Below are positions 1 to 10,266 of a stretch of DNA of 64,000 nt, piece by piece. Each line of letters begins with the position of its first letter. Position 1 is the stretch's first letter. The translations under genes and the position numbers were made by a program. The DNA comes from Hymenopus coronatus. Its lineage: Eukaryota > Arthropoda > Insecta > Mantodea > Hymenopodidae. Under the pieces are notes generated by a model. That model was not told the origin of the DNA, did no database searches, and worked only from the letters and a program-made list of their open reading frames with translations. The DNA lies in contig CM060899.1 in NCBI GenBank assembly GCA_030762935.1, forward strand, positions 13,127,001-13,191,000, in the 5' to 3' direction.

Positions 1-439
1 AAACTGTCCCTGCATAGTTATGACAGCTGAAAGGAAATAAAGCTAATGGTGCAAGGAAACTACATCTAGTAAATCCACGGGCTGCTAATCACGTGATCCA
101 TGTGATGTAATCAGGGTACTCCAAAAGCAGTGAGGTAATGGCTTCTTCAAGTAGTGTGGCATGCTTTGTTGCTGATTATGAATTATTAGAAGTTTTTGAG
201 CCATTTGCATTGCATTTATCAGCGATAGTGTCTGATATTTACATTCTGTTGTGTGTGTTGCATATGCTCATATAAAAATATTTTCAAAACAAAGATTTGA
301 AACTTCTAGGTCATCTAAAGCAGGCTACTTCATTTCTGGTAAATTTATATTTCATTTTCAATAGTTTTGCATGATTATCTGAGAGTCTTAGCATTTGAAA
401 AATTTCAGAAATTAACTCAGCAAGGAGGAGTTTTTTGCT

Positions 440-468
440 GAAAAATATGTTAGCAGTGAAAAGGTTAA
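440..468. mobile_element. Probable piggyBac-type terminus
   Basis: The string GCAGTGAAAAGG is followed directly by TTAA (465-468). This matches the inverted ends of the TTAA-flanked family described at 10267-11238. The other end of this copy is not recognisable to the left, so the element is either truncated or runs off the window. Confidence 0.35.
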
Positions 469-676
469 ATTTCATATTTGGCAAATCTCTTGAAAACTCT
501 TCTGATATGAATAAGTTGTGATGTAATTATTAGTATGAACTGAAATCAAACTATAATGCTTCCATTGAAAAAAGTATCATCATATATTCTGTGATACACT
601 AAGTTTTGCATGAATTTTCAGAAATATTTATTGTTTTGTAGGTCTTGAAATTTGTGAGACAAAAGCATGAAATTAA

Positions 677-857
677 CCCTTTTGCTGTCAAATTCAAAAG
701 CAAAATGCTGTCTGAAAAGCACAGGAGTATATAGCTAATGCCTTGAAACACACTTCAAAAAACCTTTGTCTATAGATATGATGTCTAAAGTACACAGATG
801 TAAGATTTAAAACATATGAAAATAGCATCATGTTAGATTGTGATTGACACTAAAAGG
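677..857. mobile_element. Short piggyBac-type nonautonomous element (about 180 bp)
   Basis: The element starts CCCTTTTGCTGTCAAATTC directly after a TTAA at 673-676. It ends in GATTGACACTAAAAGG, the inverted counterpart of that start. The reverse complement matches the last ~200 bp of the longer copy at 10267-11238, so this is an internally deleted copy that kept both ends. The right-hand TTAA has mutated to ATTGAA. It has no coding capacity. Confidence 0.65.
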
Positions 858-869
858 ATTGAATAGCAT

Positions 870-1695
870 ACTCACCTATTATGTACCTGATTATTCTACA
901 TAGCTACATTGGAACAAATATGATACATATATTGGAAGGGGGAAAAAAAAAAAGTACAATGTTTTATTAGATAATTTTTAGAAAATAACAATATAGCGTA
1001 TTATAAATTTTGCTCATTTATAACAAAGTTTAGTTTAGTTAAGTATTAGGTCTAACTTCTAGTCCTAAACCGTTTTTCATGAGAGTAGCAAATATTTGAC
1101 TATGAATTTGTGTTACATAATCATAGGTTGCCTTGGGTTTTCTGGGTGAGAATGAAAATTATCACAAATTGGTGACACTGTAAGACAAAAATATATGAGG
1201 CCAAAGTTGTCAAAGAACTTAAAGTGTCAAGATAAAATTTAAAAAAAAATAAATTAAATCTGTAATGCTTTATTTTGCTACATGCAGATGGTAATAACAT
1301 AAAAAGCCCATTTGTTTAGCATAGACTGATCAGAAGTTTTTTTATCTAATGGTTTCTTAATTTAAAATGAACAAAGATAAGTTATATGTGTGCAATATTG
1401 CATTCATTACTAACTTTTATTAAAGCTACAACAAATGTTAACTGTAAAAATTAAATAGATAAAAGATGGCAAAGCATATGGATACCATCAATAATTAATA
1501 GGAAATGAAGCACAAAAACAATACGTTTTTAAATATATGTCATAACAGAATGAATAGGCAGCAATATATTGTAGATTCTTCCAATTTATGTTGAGATATC
1601 TTAGGTATGTTCTAGTCCTTTTCTTCCTGATTTCAGGTTTTTTGTCATATGAAAAAAGAATTTTTTGTATGTGATGTATAGTACGCAGAGGAACT
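870..1695. other. No gene seen
   Basis: AT-rich sequence with short A and T runs. I see no convincing reading frame, splice-bounded exon or recognisable repeat. Confidence 0.6.
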
Positions 1696-1699
1696 GCTC

Positions 1700-1938
1700 A
1701 GCTGTGCCATAACCAAGTGGTTTGATCACTCGCCTCTCATTTAGATGGCCTGGGTTGAATCCCAAGTGACCCCATGTGGGATTTGTGGTGGACAAAGTGG
1801 CACAGGGCAGGTTTTCTGTGGGTTCTCCATTTTCTCTCACCATCACATTCCACCAGTTCTCCATCTTCGTTCCATCAGTATCATCGCCTATGGTATCATA
1901 GTAGTAAAATTGGACATTAAACACCAGAAAAAAAACAG
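1700..1938 (+). mobile_element. tRNA-derived SINE (SINE1), full-length diverged copy
   Basis: This copy reads head to tail on the plus strand. The tRNA-like head has an A-box-like region (CCAAGTGGTTTGATCACTCG) and a B-box-like GGGTTGAATCCC. It is followed by the conserved middle (GGATTTGTGGTGGACAAAG) and the tail TTAAACACCAG plus an A run. The same unit recurs, mostly inverted, at 9850, 13597, 22063, 25678, 34590, 44430, 55105, 60885 and 62376. The head resembles a tRNA-Glu or similar tRNA, but it has diverged too far to assign. Confidence 0.8.
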
Positions 1939-1939
1939 A

Positions 1940-3795
1940 TGAATTATACGCTAATTATACTGTTTCTGTTTCAACTACTAGTCATAATTCATGTTGCTCT
2001 CCGAACTAAAATGTTCTACTGAATATACTACTCACAAACTGTACTTAAATACCACACACTACAAAAAAGTGAAACCAACAGTTACTGTGACATAGCAAAA
2101 AGTGTTAAGGGGATTGGAAATGAAATTTTTATAATTTTTTTTTCTATTTTCATGTTTCAAATGCATATGAAAATTGCAAATCTTCCGCTCATTTGGGTAT
2201 AACCTTCATAGAGGTACATTAATTGTAAATAATTTAAACATTTTTTTATAAATAATCAATCCTGTAATGTTTTTTAGAACATTTTGATTCATTCACTTGG
2301 TAAAACATCAATAACCTTGTAAATATTACTGTTTTGATTGGAACGTTTTATTTAGCTAGTAAGTATTGCAAAGTCAGCATACATTTTGTATTATAATTTT
2401 ATGTTTGAAAGCAGTTTCTCAAGAAGTAAAATTTTCTGTACAAATGCTCCACTATCTCAGAAACGAATTGATACTAAGGGCATTTGCACCTATATAGGCT
2501 TTATGGATTTTCTTTTTAGTGCATATGAATTAGATTTTTTTTTTTTTCAGAATTAAAAAATCATAATTTTTCAATAACATTTTATGAGTATCATTTAAAA
2601 AACATAGCTTTTAATGAACAGAAGTATTCTATTTTTCCATCAATCAACAGCAAAGGTCTTGCTGAATACATCTTAAAAATGCAGCTAATATAATAATAAT
2701 AGATGGGGCATTTCGACTCCCCTTAAACTTCTTATTGTTGGAAAACATATTAAACAGTTACCAATTAGAATGTGTCATTTTCTGATGTGCTCTCTTTGCA
2801 GATTAAATTTCAGTTAATGAAATTTACACTTATATAGTTTTGCTTTTTAATCATATTTTTTATTGTACATAAAATTTTCTCTCGGAATAGCTCTTATTTG
2901 AACACAATTATATTCATAAGTATTAATACTGCAATTATAACAATTTTAGTATCACAAATCATCAAATGATTTTTATGTGTTGAAAATGCTCATTTCTGGT
3001 AATCACTTCACACCAAATAATTTGAGGAGTTACTGCCACTTTTTCTTCTGCTGCTGCAGTGCTTTGATGTTTTTTACTAGCAGTAGTGTGGGTATCTCTT
3101 GTACTTCCTTATTAAATACCCGCTTGGTTAATCTACCCCCAGATACCATTTAATGTTTATCAGTCAACCCTCAGGCCAGGTTGTTATAACCACCAACTGG
3201 CCTACTGGAGCATTCTCCATGTAGCCAAATGCTACAATTGCCAACCTAAACCCTGCTATACTTCCATTCTGAAAGAATTTTGTATTAGGGATTAAATATG
3301 AGAGATACACAAAAATATAACAAATCATGAATGTATTTAAACGCACAGTATATATATTAATTTCAGTAACAATAATATATGCAATATTTATTGAAATTGC
3401 TTTTAATTTGTAATACTTTATACTATTTAGAGGTTTTCAGTTGAAATCCATTTGTTTCTCATGATTGTATGGAAAGAACATTAAATAACAAAACCAGTAT
3501 ATACAACACAGTTTGTCAAGATTTTCTTGCCTCTGTATACATATAACAAAATGTGTATTCAGAACATTTCTCTAACATGTACCTTTATGTACATGAAGCA
3601 GATATAAAAATAGGGTTTTGTAAGAATAATGAGTAATTTTGATGTTGAATGTGTAATCGGTCGATAATTATTTTCTTTGTTAATGATGCTATCAATTGCC
3701 AATATCATAGTGCTGAGAGTGTGCCGGAATTTTGTCCCACAGGAGTTCTTTAACATGCCAGTAAATCTACTAGCATAGTGCTATCACTTTTTAGC
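1940..3795. other. No gene seen
   Basis: AT-rich spacer with poly-T runs. Short reading frames here (for example 3164-3346 minus) show no family motif and are expected by chance. Confidence 0.55.
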
Positions 3796-3804
3796 ATACT
3801 TAAA

Positions 3805-3885
3805 AGCCATTGGTCTTGGCCAGTTTTGAACCCATGATCTTGATTTCACAACGCCAGCACCTAACCAACTGAGCTACCCAGCCAG
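3805..3885 (-). mobile_element. tRNA-like SINE head or tRNA pseudogene
   Basis: The reverse complement reads GGCTGGGTAGCTCAGTTGG followed by TTAGGTGCTGG and, further on, GGGTTCAAAAC. These are the A and B boxes of a tRNA. The acceptor stem and T stem do not pair well, so a functional tRNA is unlikely. A SINE head or a decayed tRNA copy fits better. Confidence 0.55.
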
Positions 3886-4305
3886 ATTAATCTTTTGGTA
3901 ATCTGGATCCTTAAGAGTTTACAGTAGCTGCTAAAAACATGAGCTTGTTTCTTTATAACCAAATATGAAAACTTATTTTTACCAAGTTAAATTAGCATAG
4001 AAATTACTTTGAATATTTATAAAAGAAAACCTAAATGTTGATGGTATTCTCATTGCATGTAACACATTGCTTGTATTGCCATATGCATCAGATTAGTTTT
4101 AGAACTAACATTTATTTGAAACATTTTTATTAATTTCTTAATTGTATTGCAGATTAATAAGCTTATTTTTACTATAATAAATTATGAGTTTCTACATTCA
4201 AAATTTGTAAATCATATTAATGACTATTTGCAAACAAATTCTCTCTCCAATTTACCCCCTTTCATAAATATATTTTATCTAATTCTAAATTCTTCTATAT
4301 TTCAG

Positions 4306-5506
4306 ATTATGCACAGATGCAGGTGATAATAATGATGGTTCACCATTTCTTCCTGCTGAAGCTTCAATAAAAAGTTCAAGCTTCAGTTATGGAAAAGATT
4401 GTCATGAATTTGAAAGTCAAGAAACTAGTGTTACAAGAATACCAACTCTAGAAAACCATTTGCACTCAGAACAATCTGGTAAATATAGTGATGTAAGAAT
4501 TTACAGTAGTATGTTACTTTTGCGTAAGCATAAAAAGTCACAAATAAGAAATGTTAGTGATAAAAGCATTAATTCTTCTCCAACTTTGGAAAGATCTACT
4601 TTGACAAAGAAGGGTAAAAAGCTTCATATGTGTCACATTTGTGCAAAGAGTTTTACACGGTTGTCAGATGTGAAACTGCATAATTTGATACATGAGGGTA
4701 AAAAGCCTCATCAGTGTCAAATTTGTGAGAAGAGGTTTACTCAATTAGCACATTTGAAATCCCATAATCTTACACATGAGGGTAAAAAACCTCACAAGTG
4801 TCAAATTTGTGAAAAGAGTTTTGCTCAGTTGTCAAATTTAAGAGCACATTGCTTTATACATGAGGGTAAAAAGCCTCATAAGTGTGAAATTTGTGAAAAG
4901 AGCTTTACGAGGTTGTCAGATTTGAAAGTACATAAATATATACATGAGGGTAAAAAACCACACAAGTGTCAAATTTGTGAACAAGGTTTTATTCGGTTAT
5001 CAGATTTGAAATTGCATAGTTTTATACATGAGGGTAAAAAACCTTACAAGTGTGAAATTTGTGAAAAAAGCTTTAGTCGTTCCTCATATTTGAAATTACA
5101 TAATTTTATACATGAAGGTAAAAAGCCTCACAAGTGTCAAATTTGTGAAAAGAGTTTCACTCGGTTGTCATATTTGAAGTCACATAATTCTATACATGAG
5201 GTTAAGAAGCCTCACAAGTGTGAAATTTGTGAAAAGAGCTTCACTCGGTTGTCAAATTTAAAATGCCATAATCTTATACATGAAGATAAAAAGCCTCACA
5301 AGTGCCAACTTTGTGAGAAGACCTTTAATTGGCTGTCTCATTTGAAATCACATATATTGATACACAAGAACAAAAGGCCAAACAAATGTGGTTTTTGTGA
5401 GAAGAGATTTACTCGGTTGTCAGATCTGAAAAGGCATAATTTGATACATGAGAGTAAAAAGGATTCACAAATGTTTAATTGGGAACTGATGGTAAAATCC
5501 TCATAG
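4306..5506 (+). CDS. C2H2 zinc-finger protein, terminal coding exon (10 fingers)
   Basis: A likely nuclear DNA-binding transcription regulator; the target is unknown. The exon begins after a good acceptor (polypyrimidine then TTTCAG, AG at 4304-4305). It is open from there to the TAG at 5504-5506, so the ATG at 4460 is internal and the gene needs upstream exons. About 90 residues of low-complexity, Ser-rich sequence precede ten tandem C-x2-C-x12-H-x3-H fingers that run almost to the end. The linkers are HEGKKPHKC-like instead of the usual TGEKPY. Predicted contact residues (-1,3,6) are R/D/L, Q/H/S, Q/N/A, R/D/V, R/D/L, R/Y/L, R/Y/S, R/N/C, W/H/S and R/D/R. The acceptor and codon phase match the terminal exon at 30695-31700, a paralogue on the other strand. 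Upstream exons encoding the acidic N-terminus were not found in 1-4300. The end (after finger 10) reads into non-finger residues; decayed fingers lie downstream. Confidence 0.88.
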
Positions 5507-5517
5507 TTATGCTTCAT

Positions 5518-6160
5518 AAACTAGAGATAACATATTAGCCTCTGGTACCCAAGGTAGCAGGTTCAAACCAGGTGGAGGATGATGGAAATTTTGGAGTAAA
5601 AATCCTTAGCTGGTTTCTTTTGAAAGGGAAGTAAAGTTATTTGTCTTGTATCATAGATTTAGGCTCAAAATAATCTTAAACCTAATTCAAAATCTTCTCG
5701 GGCTTCTAGCCAGGTAAAAACTTGGCTTGACACCAACGTTTCGAAGAAGTGCATCTTCCTCGTCTTCAGGGTGAACTGATGGTTTGAGCTTGCGGAGACT
5801 GGTATTTATAAGAGCTGGGATGAAGCTAACATCTGATTGGTTCATCTTAAATACCAGGCCATAATATCTCGCGAACCAATCAGATGTTAGCTTCATCCCA
5901 GCTCTTATAAATACCAGTCTCCGCAAGCTCAAACCATCAGTTCTCCCTGAAGACGAGGAAGATGCACTTCTTCGAAATGTTGGTGTCAAGCCAAGTTTTT
6001 ACCTGGCTAGAAGCCCGAGAAGATTTTGAATTAACACGTCGCCAGGAAAGCTTCAGTTCTTATTTTAATCTTAAACCTGATAATGGGGCCTTTGAGCAAA
6101 ATAAAATTAGCTTACAGAGAACCACAGAAGTTGAAGAGTATCCATAAAATAAAAATAAAC
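5518..6160 (+). mobile_element. tRNA-derived SINE (SINE2), split by a later insertion
   Basis: The left half (about 5518-5683) has the tRNA-like head (ATTAGCCTCTGGTACCC, then GCAGGTTCAAACC) and the body TAAAAATCCTTAGCTGG. The right half (6066-6160) has GGGGCCTTTGAGCAAAATAA and the tail GAGTATCCATAAA. Other copies at 41965-42235, 57890-58140 and 58497-58745 are continuous across this point, which shows that the sequence 5684-6065 was inserted into an existing SINE2. The SINE itself sits in the finger-encoding tail of the neighbouring gene. Confidence 0.75.
5684..6065. mobile_element. Penelope-like palindromic insertion with 13-bp target duplication
   Basis: Two arms of about 155-160 bp (about 5684-5842 and 5875-6031) are reverse complements with only a couple of differences and a spacer of about 30 bp. 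A tail of about 34 bp follows on the right. The arms carry CCTGAAGACGAGGAAG, a complementary CTTCTTCG and then AAAC/AAATGTTGG, a motif I associate with the terminal repeats of arthropod Penelope-like retroelements. TAATCTTAAACCT flanks the insertion at 5671-5683 and 6066-6078. The near-identity of the arms marks it as recent compared with surrounding debris. It has no coding capacity. A foldback DNA transposon is the alternative. Confidence 0.7.
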
Positions 6161-6660
6161 ACATAAATGCATAATTTGTGAGAAGAGATTTCAGTTATTG
6201 GATTTGCAAATACATAAGTTGGTACATGAGAGTAAAATCCTCCTAAAATATAATGTGATAGAAGGGATTTATTTAGTTGTCAGATTTGAGGAAGCACAAT
6301 TTTGTACATGGGAGTCAGAATCTTTATGGGTGTGTAATTTGTTAGAAGGGGATAACTCATATGTTATCTTTGAAAAGGAACAATTTATAAATAAGGATAT
6401 AAAGTCATATGAATGTGTAATTTTCTTTAGAAAGGGTTTACTCAATTGTCAGATTTCAAAGCATGTACTCTGATATATGAGGATTAAAAGCTTCAGAAGT
6501 ATGAACTTTGATTGCAAAACATATAAATTTATTCATTGAAGTGAAAGGCAAAAATTGTAATAAGAGCTTTATTAGAGTATTGCCATTAAAATCACACAGT
6601 GAAATTCATGAAAACAAAACAGCCAGAAATGCCATACTGCAGTATGAAAAGTAATAATTG
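6160..6660 (+). pseudogene. Decayed zinc-finger tail of the left gene
   Basis: Translation in shifting frames shows eroded fingers: ICEKRFQLLDLQIHKLVHES near 6172-6233, then pieces such as FTQLSDF near 6430-6460 and HxxxxHEN-like endings near 6600. Several Cys or His positions are lost and there are stops and frameshifts. This was the original 3' continuation of the ten-finger array at 4306-5506, now cut off by a stop codon and the SINE2/Penelope-like insertion. It is not expected to be translated. Confidence 0.7.
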
Positions 6661-6954
6661 AATTTTTTTTTGTATGTGTGTGAACAAAGCAGTAATATTT
6701 TATATATTTTGAAAATGCATAATTGGATTCAAATTACAAAAGTAAGACATTGACAAGGATAAAGTGACTTGCCAGTTTTTAAGACATTATGTTGTTACTG
6801 AGGTCAAATTGGACAATCGTAACATGTGCGACACATGCCTAATTGGAGATTTAAGATGAAAATGCTGGTAACTTCTAACCTTTTTATGCGTTTCTTTTAA
6901 AATGGTTGTTGTGCTGCCATAAAACTCAGTGATCAGTGTTGAGAAATACTTTGT

Positions 6955-7095
6955 TCTGAGTGTATAAAATTATAGACTACACCAAGCTCTCAACAACAGG
7001 AAAAAAGGAAATTAAGCTCCAAACTTTAGGGGGTTTCAGAGAGGTCAAAATATGCATTTCTGGTGAAGTATAGATGTAAAATATTTGGCTCAAAT
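6955..7095 (+). repeat. Fragment of dispersed repeat family B
   Basis: GGGGGTTTCAGAGAGGTCAA, TATGCATTTCTGGTGAAGTA and the following AAATATTTGGCT match the most conserved block of family B (see 47690-48520). A run of A follows at about 7098-7120. Confidence 0.5.
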
Positions 7096-7779
7096 AAAAA
7101 AAAAAAAAAAAAAAAAATTCCTCCATTGGCTTTAAGGAGCTGCTTAAAAAATAAAGGTTATAAGTGTAATTTTTATACTTCCCTTGTATTTTATACTTTC
7201 TTATTTTTCCATCTAATCATTTATTAAAGAATTCTGCATAAACAAAACATATGATATGTACATTCATCAATATAGAAATAATTAGAAACACAGGTTATAT
7301 GGCAATGCGGAAACAAATAAAAGAATGTCAAATTTCAGAAACATTGGGTGAACAACTTATGTAACTTAAAAGGTTTATAATAGTAATGAAAAAAGTTTTT
7401 GGTCATGGAAGTAGACTGTAGAGAGCTTCCCACTGCAACATTGAATGGCCAAACCAATGTGCTGATATACTAGAGCACCGATGATCCCATGATGAATGTC
7501 AGATCTTTAGCTTCCTTATTCCACAAACAAGTGCCTCAACAGCAAAAGCAACAAATATATAATAAATTGTTTATGATACAAAATCAACATGGAAAAAAAA
7601 CACATTGATAATATAATAAAAAAAATTAGGAAAAAATGACCACTATTATAAGGATTGACAGACAAGAAATGGTGAAGCACTACTCAAACTTTAAACACTT
7701 TTTAGAAGATGTATATTAAACCAATATTTAAATATTATGAAGAGATACTAATAATTGCAAATATAGAAAAACTTAATAT

Positions 7780-8046
7780 TCTACGAAATAATATTCTTTG
7801 CCTTGTAACTGGAGCTGTTAAAACCACCTTTATACCTGCTCTACAAATTTCAACAAATAATTCAAGACTGAACTAGACATTGAACAAGCAGCCATCTTAC
7901 AATATGAAAAATTAATTAGATTACCTTTTAACCACTGGGAAAAAAGAAAACCTCATGTAAACCGAAAAACTCACCAAAGTTTCCGTAATAAAGTCAAAGA
8001 AGTCAAACATAGATTAAAACTTCAATACTTAAAAGAAAACATATAA
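7780..8046 (+). mobile_element. Non-LTR retrotransposon reverse-transcriptase fragment
   Basis: With one or two frame changes the sequence reads CLVTGAVKTTFIPALQIST, then an EQAAILQYEKLIRLP block, ending at a stop near 8046. These resemble the thumb and post-RT region of jockey-like non-LTR reverse transcriptases in arthropods. No endonuclease or catalytic YxDD motif is present, so this is a dead 3' piece. Confidence 0.6.
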
Positions 8047-8059
8047 ACAAATATTAACC

Positions 8060-8690
8060 TTTTTGAAATTTAGTTGAGTCGATTTTGTAACACTACATCA
8101 CTTCCTTTTTTATTTCGGAAAACATGTTTCAGAAGCCATGTGCTTCCATTGTCAATTCCTTTGATCGACTGCCGGCATCACTTGCTGTGGTGGTTGTCTC
8201 TGTCCGTGGTGGTGGTTTCATGAACCTCTGAATGAGTAGATCGCCTGGCGGGATTTCAAAATTGAAAACCCGGTTCTTGTTTTTCCAAATATATATGTTT
8301 TCCCAAACTTTTAATTCTTTCTTCCTTGTGATGTTTTTGAGGATTTTTGGGCTTCTATTTATAGTGTGTTTCTCTTTCCAAAAATGCCAAGCTACTGCAG
8401 ATTTGTCTTCTTGTTTGAGTTTAATATTTCTGTGGTGTTCTTTTGCTCTTGTTTTTATATTTCTTTTTGTTTGGCCGACGTAGATTTTTTCACAGTCATT
8501 ACAGCTGAACTGATATATTCCTAAAATAAGAACTTCTTGTAGATCTTGTTTTCTTTCTGGTTATGAGTGAGTGTGCTGACTTCTTTAATTCTCTTTCTAT
8601 TTTTGGCCTTATTAACTTTTTTGTACACCAGTTCTGCCCGAAATCCATTCTCTGTAGCTATGTCCAATATTTTAGTAAGTTCTTCTGATC
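8060..8690 (-). mobile_element. Penelope-like element 3' part with open GIY-YIG endonuclease domain
   Basis: On the minus strand an open frame of 143 codons runs from the codon after a TAA at 8563-8561 to the TGA at 8131-8129. It begins shortly before GIYQFSCNDCEKIYVGQTKR, which holds the GIY and YVG signatures with a CxxC pair between them, as in Penelope-like elements. It continues with a TRAKEH block (candidate catalytic Arg) and a NxxxxF-containing C-terminus. The segment 8564-8690 encodes the preceding linker in another frame. The reverse-transcriptase core is absent. Sequence downstream (8060-8128) resembles a piece at 51625-51730. The family cuts DNA for retrotransposition; this copy is 5'-truncated. 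Open frames on the plus strand here are shadows. Confidence 0.8.
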
Positions 8691-9189
8691 CAGTAAGTAA
8701 TCACTCTATCAAAAGAGTCTTATATCAGGATATAATAACAAAATTAAAGAAGATAATGTATTACAAACAAAAGGAAAACTTTGGGAAAATGTGTGTAATA
8801 ACTTGACAAGAATCACTACATTACCAAGAAAATCCTCTGTAGCTACTTTGAAACTCTTAACAGGCGCTTAGCTCATGAGGTGACTTTTCTGTAACATAAA
8901 TTAGAAATACAGTTTCCTGAGGCATATATTTTCTGAAAATTATAATTACAGTTATATAACATTTGTTTTTATAAGACTTTTTAAATACTCATTATTGATT
9001 TTATTCCAGTAATAATGAGGATGCAATAGATGTTTTTATTGTGACACTAGTTCTCGGATTTCAAAAAATATGTAGAGAATTGTTAAAATTATTTTTATAT
9101 TAATATTTGTGTTACTTTATTGTTACTAGCTTCCTTTATATATATATATATTATAAAATAATAGTATTCTTAGCAAAATGGATTCATGG

Positions 9190-9741
9190 AGGTGTCTAGA
9201 TGGCACAGACAATGTAAATCAACCACATAGCTACATAACACCACAAGTGTTAAATATAGCAACCTACATTATATCTGTATGCTAATGCTTTATGCCGTTT
9301 TCATTAATTAGCTGTATTATGCCAATGTGCGTGTATGCGTGATTTTGCTGATTTTTTTCAGTTGCAGGTTATATAAATTCATTTTTGGCATTTTAAAAAT
9401 TAAAACACTTGCACGAAACAGATTGCTGTTTTAAGATACAAATATCTGTAATTTCATGTGATTGGCCTGAACTTTCTATATTGTAGGATTTCGTATACCT
9501 AGTTATTATTTTGGGATCTTTCATTTTATTTTCAACATTTTCTTATGTTTTTAATTTTTTAAAAATATTGGCGAGACTTCTCCTCTTTATAATACATATA
9601 AAATAGCTAAATTAGTTTGCTAAAAATAAAAAAATATTTTCAGCTCTGTATGTCATTTGGTGCTCATCTTATTACTAATAATTTATAGCCCTGCATTCCA
9701 CTCTAACATTGCTTTTATTATCCAGGCTGACACATAAAAGA
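9190..9741 (+). mobile_element. piggyBac-type nonautonomous element, partial copy
   Basis: Matches 49560-50096 over its length (for example GGTTATATAAATTCATTTTT and TTATTACTAATAATTTA blocks). It ends in CAGGCTGACACATAAAAGA followed by TTAA at 9742-9745. The left end could not be found, so the start given is where homology becomes visible. No transposase is encoded. Confidence 0.6.
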
Positions 9742-9849
9742 TTAAATTCTGAAAAGTCACCAAAACTTACGTTTAGAATATGTTCAGTTTCTTCCTCTGA
9801 CAATCATTTTATTAAAAACAGCTCTAAAATAATAATTATAAATGAATGG

Positions 9850-10014
9850 AATCAAGATGAAGCACCAGTGTGATGGTGGGGGAAATTGGAAAACCTGGAG
9901 AAAACGCAGTCTTGTGATGGTTTGTCCACCACAAATCTCATATGCGATTGCTTGGGATCAAACTTGGGCTCTCTAGGTGAGAGGCAAGTGGTCTAACTAT
10001 TCTGCCACAACATA
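9850..10014 (-). mobile_element. SINE1 copy, tail truncated
   Basis: Inverted copy holding the middle (GGAAAACCTGGAGAAAAC), the conserved GTCCACCACAAATCTCAT and the tRNA-like head (GTGGTCTAACTATTCTGCC) near 10000. The poly-A tail end is missing. Confidence 0.75.
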
Positions 10015-10266
10015 GAGTACAATTATGTGTGTGCATTCCTTAAAGTTCATGAGTATCTTTGATTTCTTCTCTCATTTTATTTCCCCTTTGTTGCTCTTCT
10101 TCCCTATTTCTCTTTCAATTGGATTTGTTCATGTTTACGCCTAGAATGCCTAATTAATCTTTGCTTTACTTTCCCCTTTTATTAGTATTATCTTACTCAC
10201 TTTTCTCTTTCTAGCTACCTTTCCACTCGTTTCTTTCACATTTCTTTTTTTTTACTTAAGATTTAA

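Noticed and set aside
3805..3885. Functional tRNA gene on the minus strand
   Set aside because: A and B boxes are present, but acceptor and T stems do not pair properly.
5730..6000. Hammerhead ribozyme in the Penelope-like palindrome (CTGAAGA ... CGAAAC)
   Set aside because: The core-like strings are there, but an extra base sits at the stem II junction and I cannot pair stem I around a cleavage site. It stays only a resemblance.
5687..6147. Frames 5687-5989 minus and 5962-6147 plus as genes
   Set aside because: Both lie in or across the palindromic insertion and encode its repeat arms.
8232..8806. Plus-strand hydrophobic protein frames (8232-8483, 8567-8806)
   Set aside because: They are shadows of the minus-strand GIY-YIG coding region; the apparent membrane segments come from T-rich antisense sequence.
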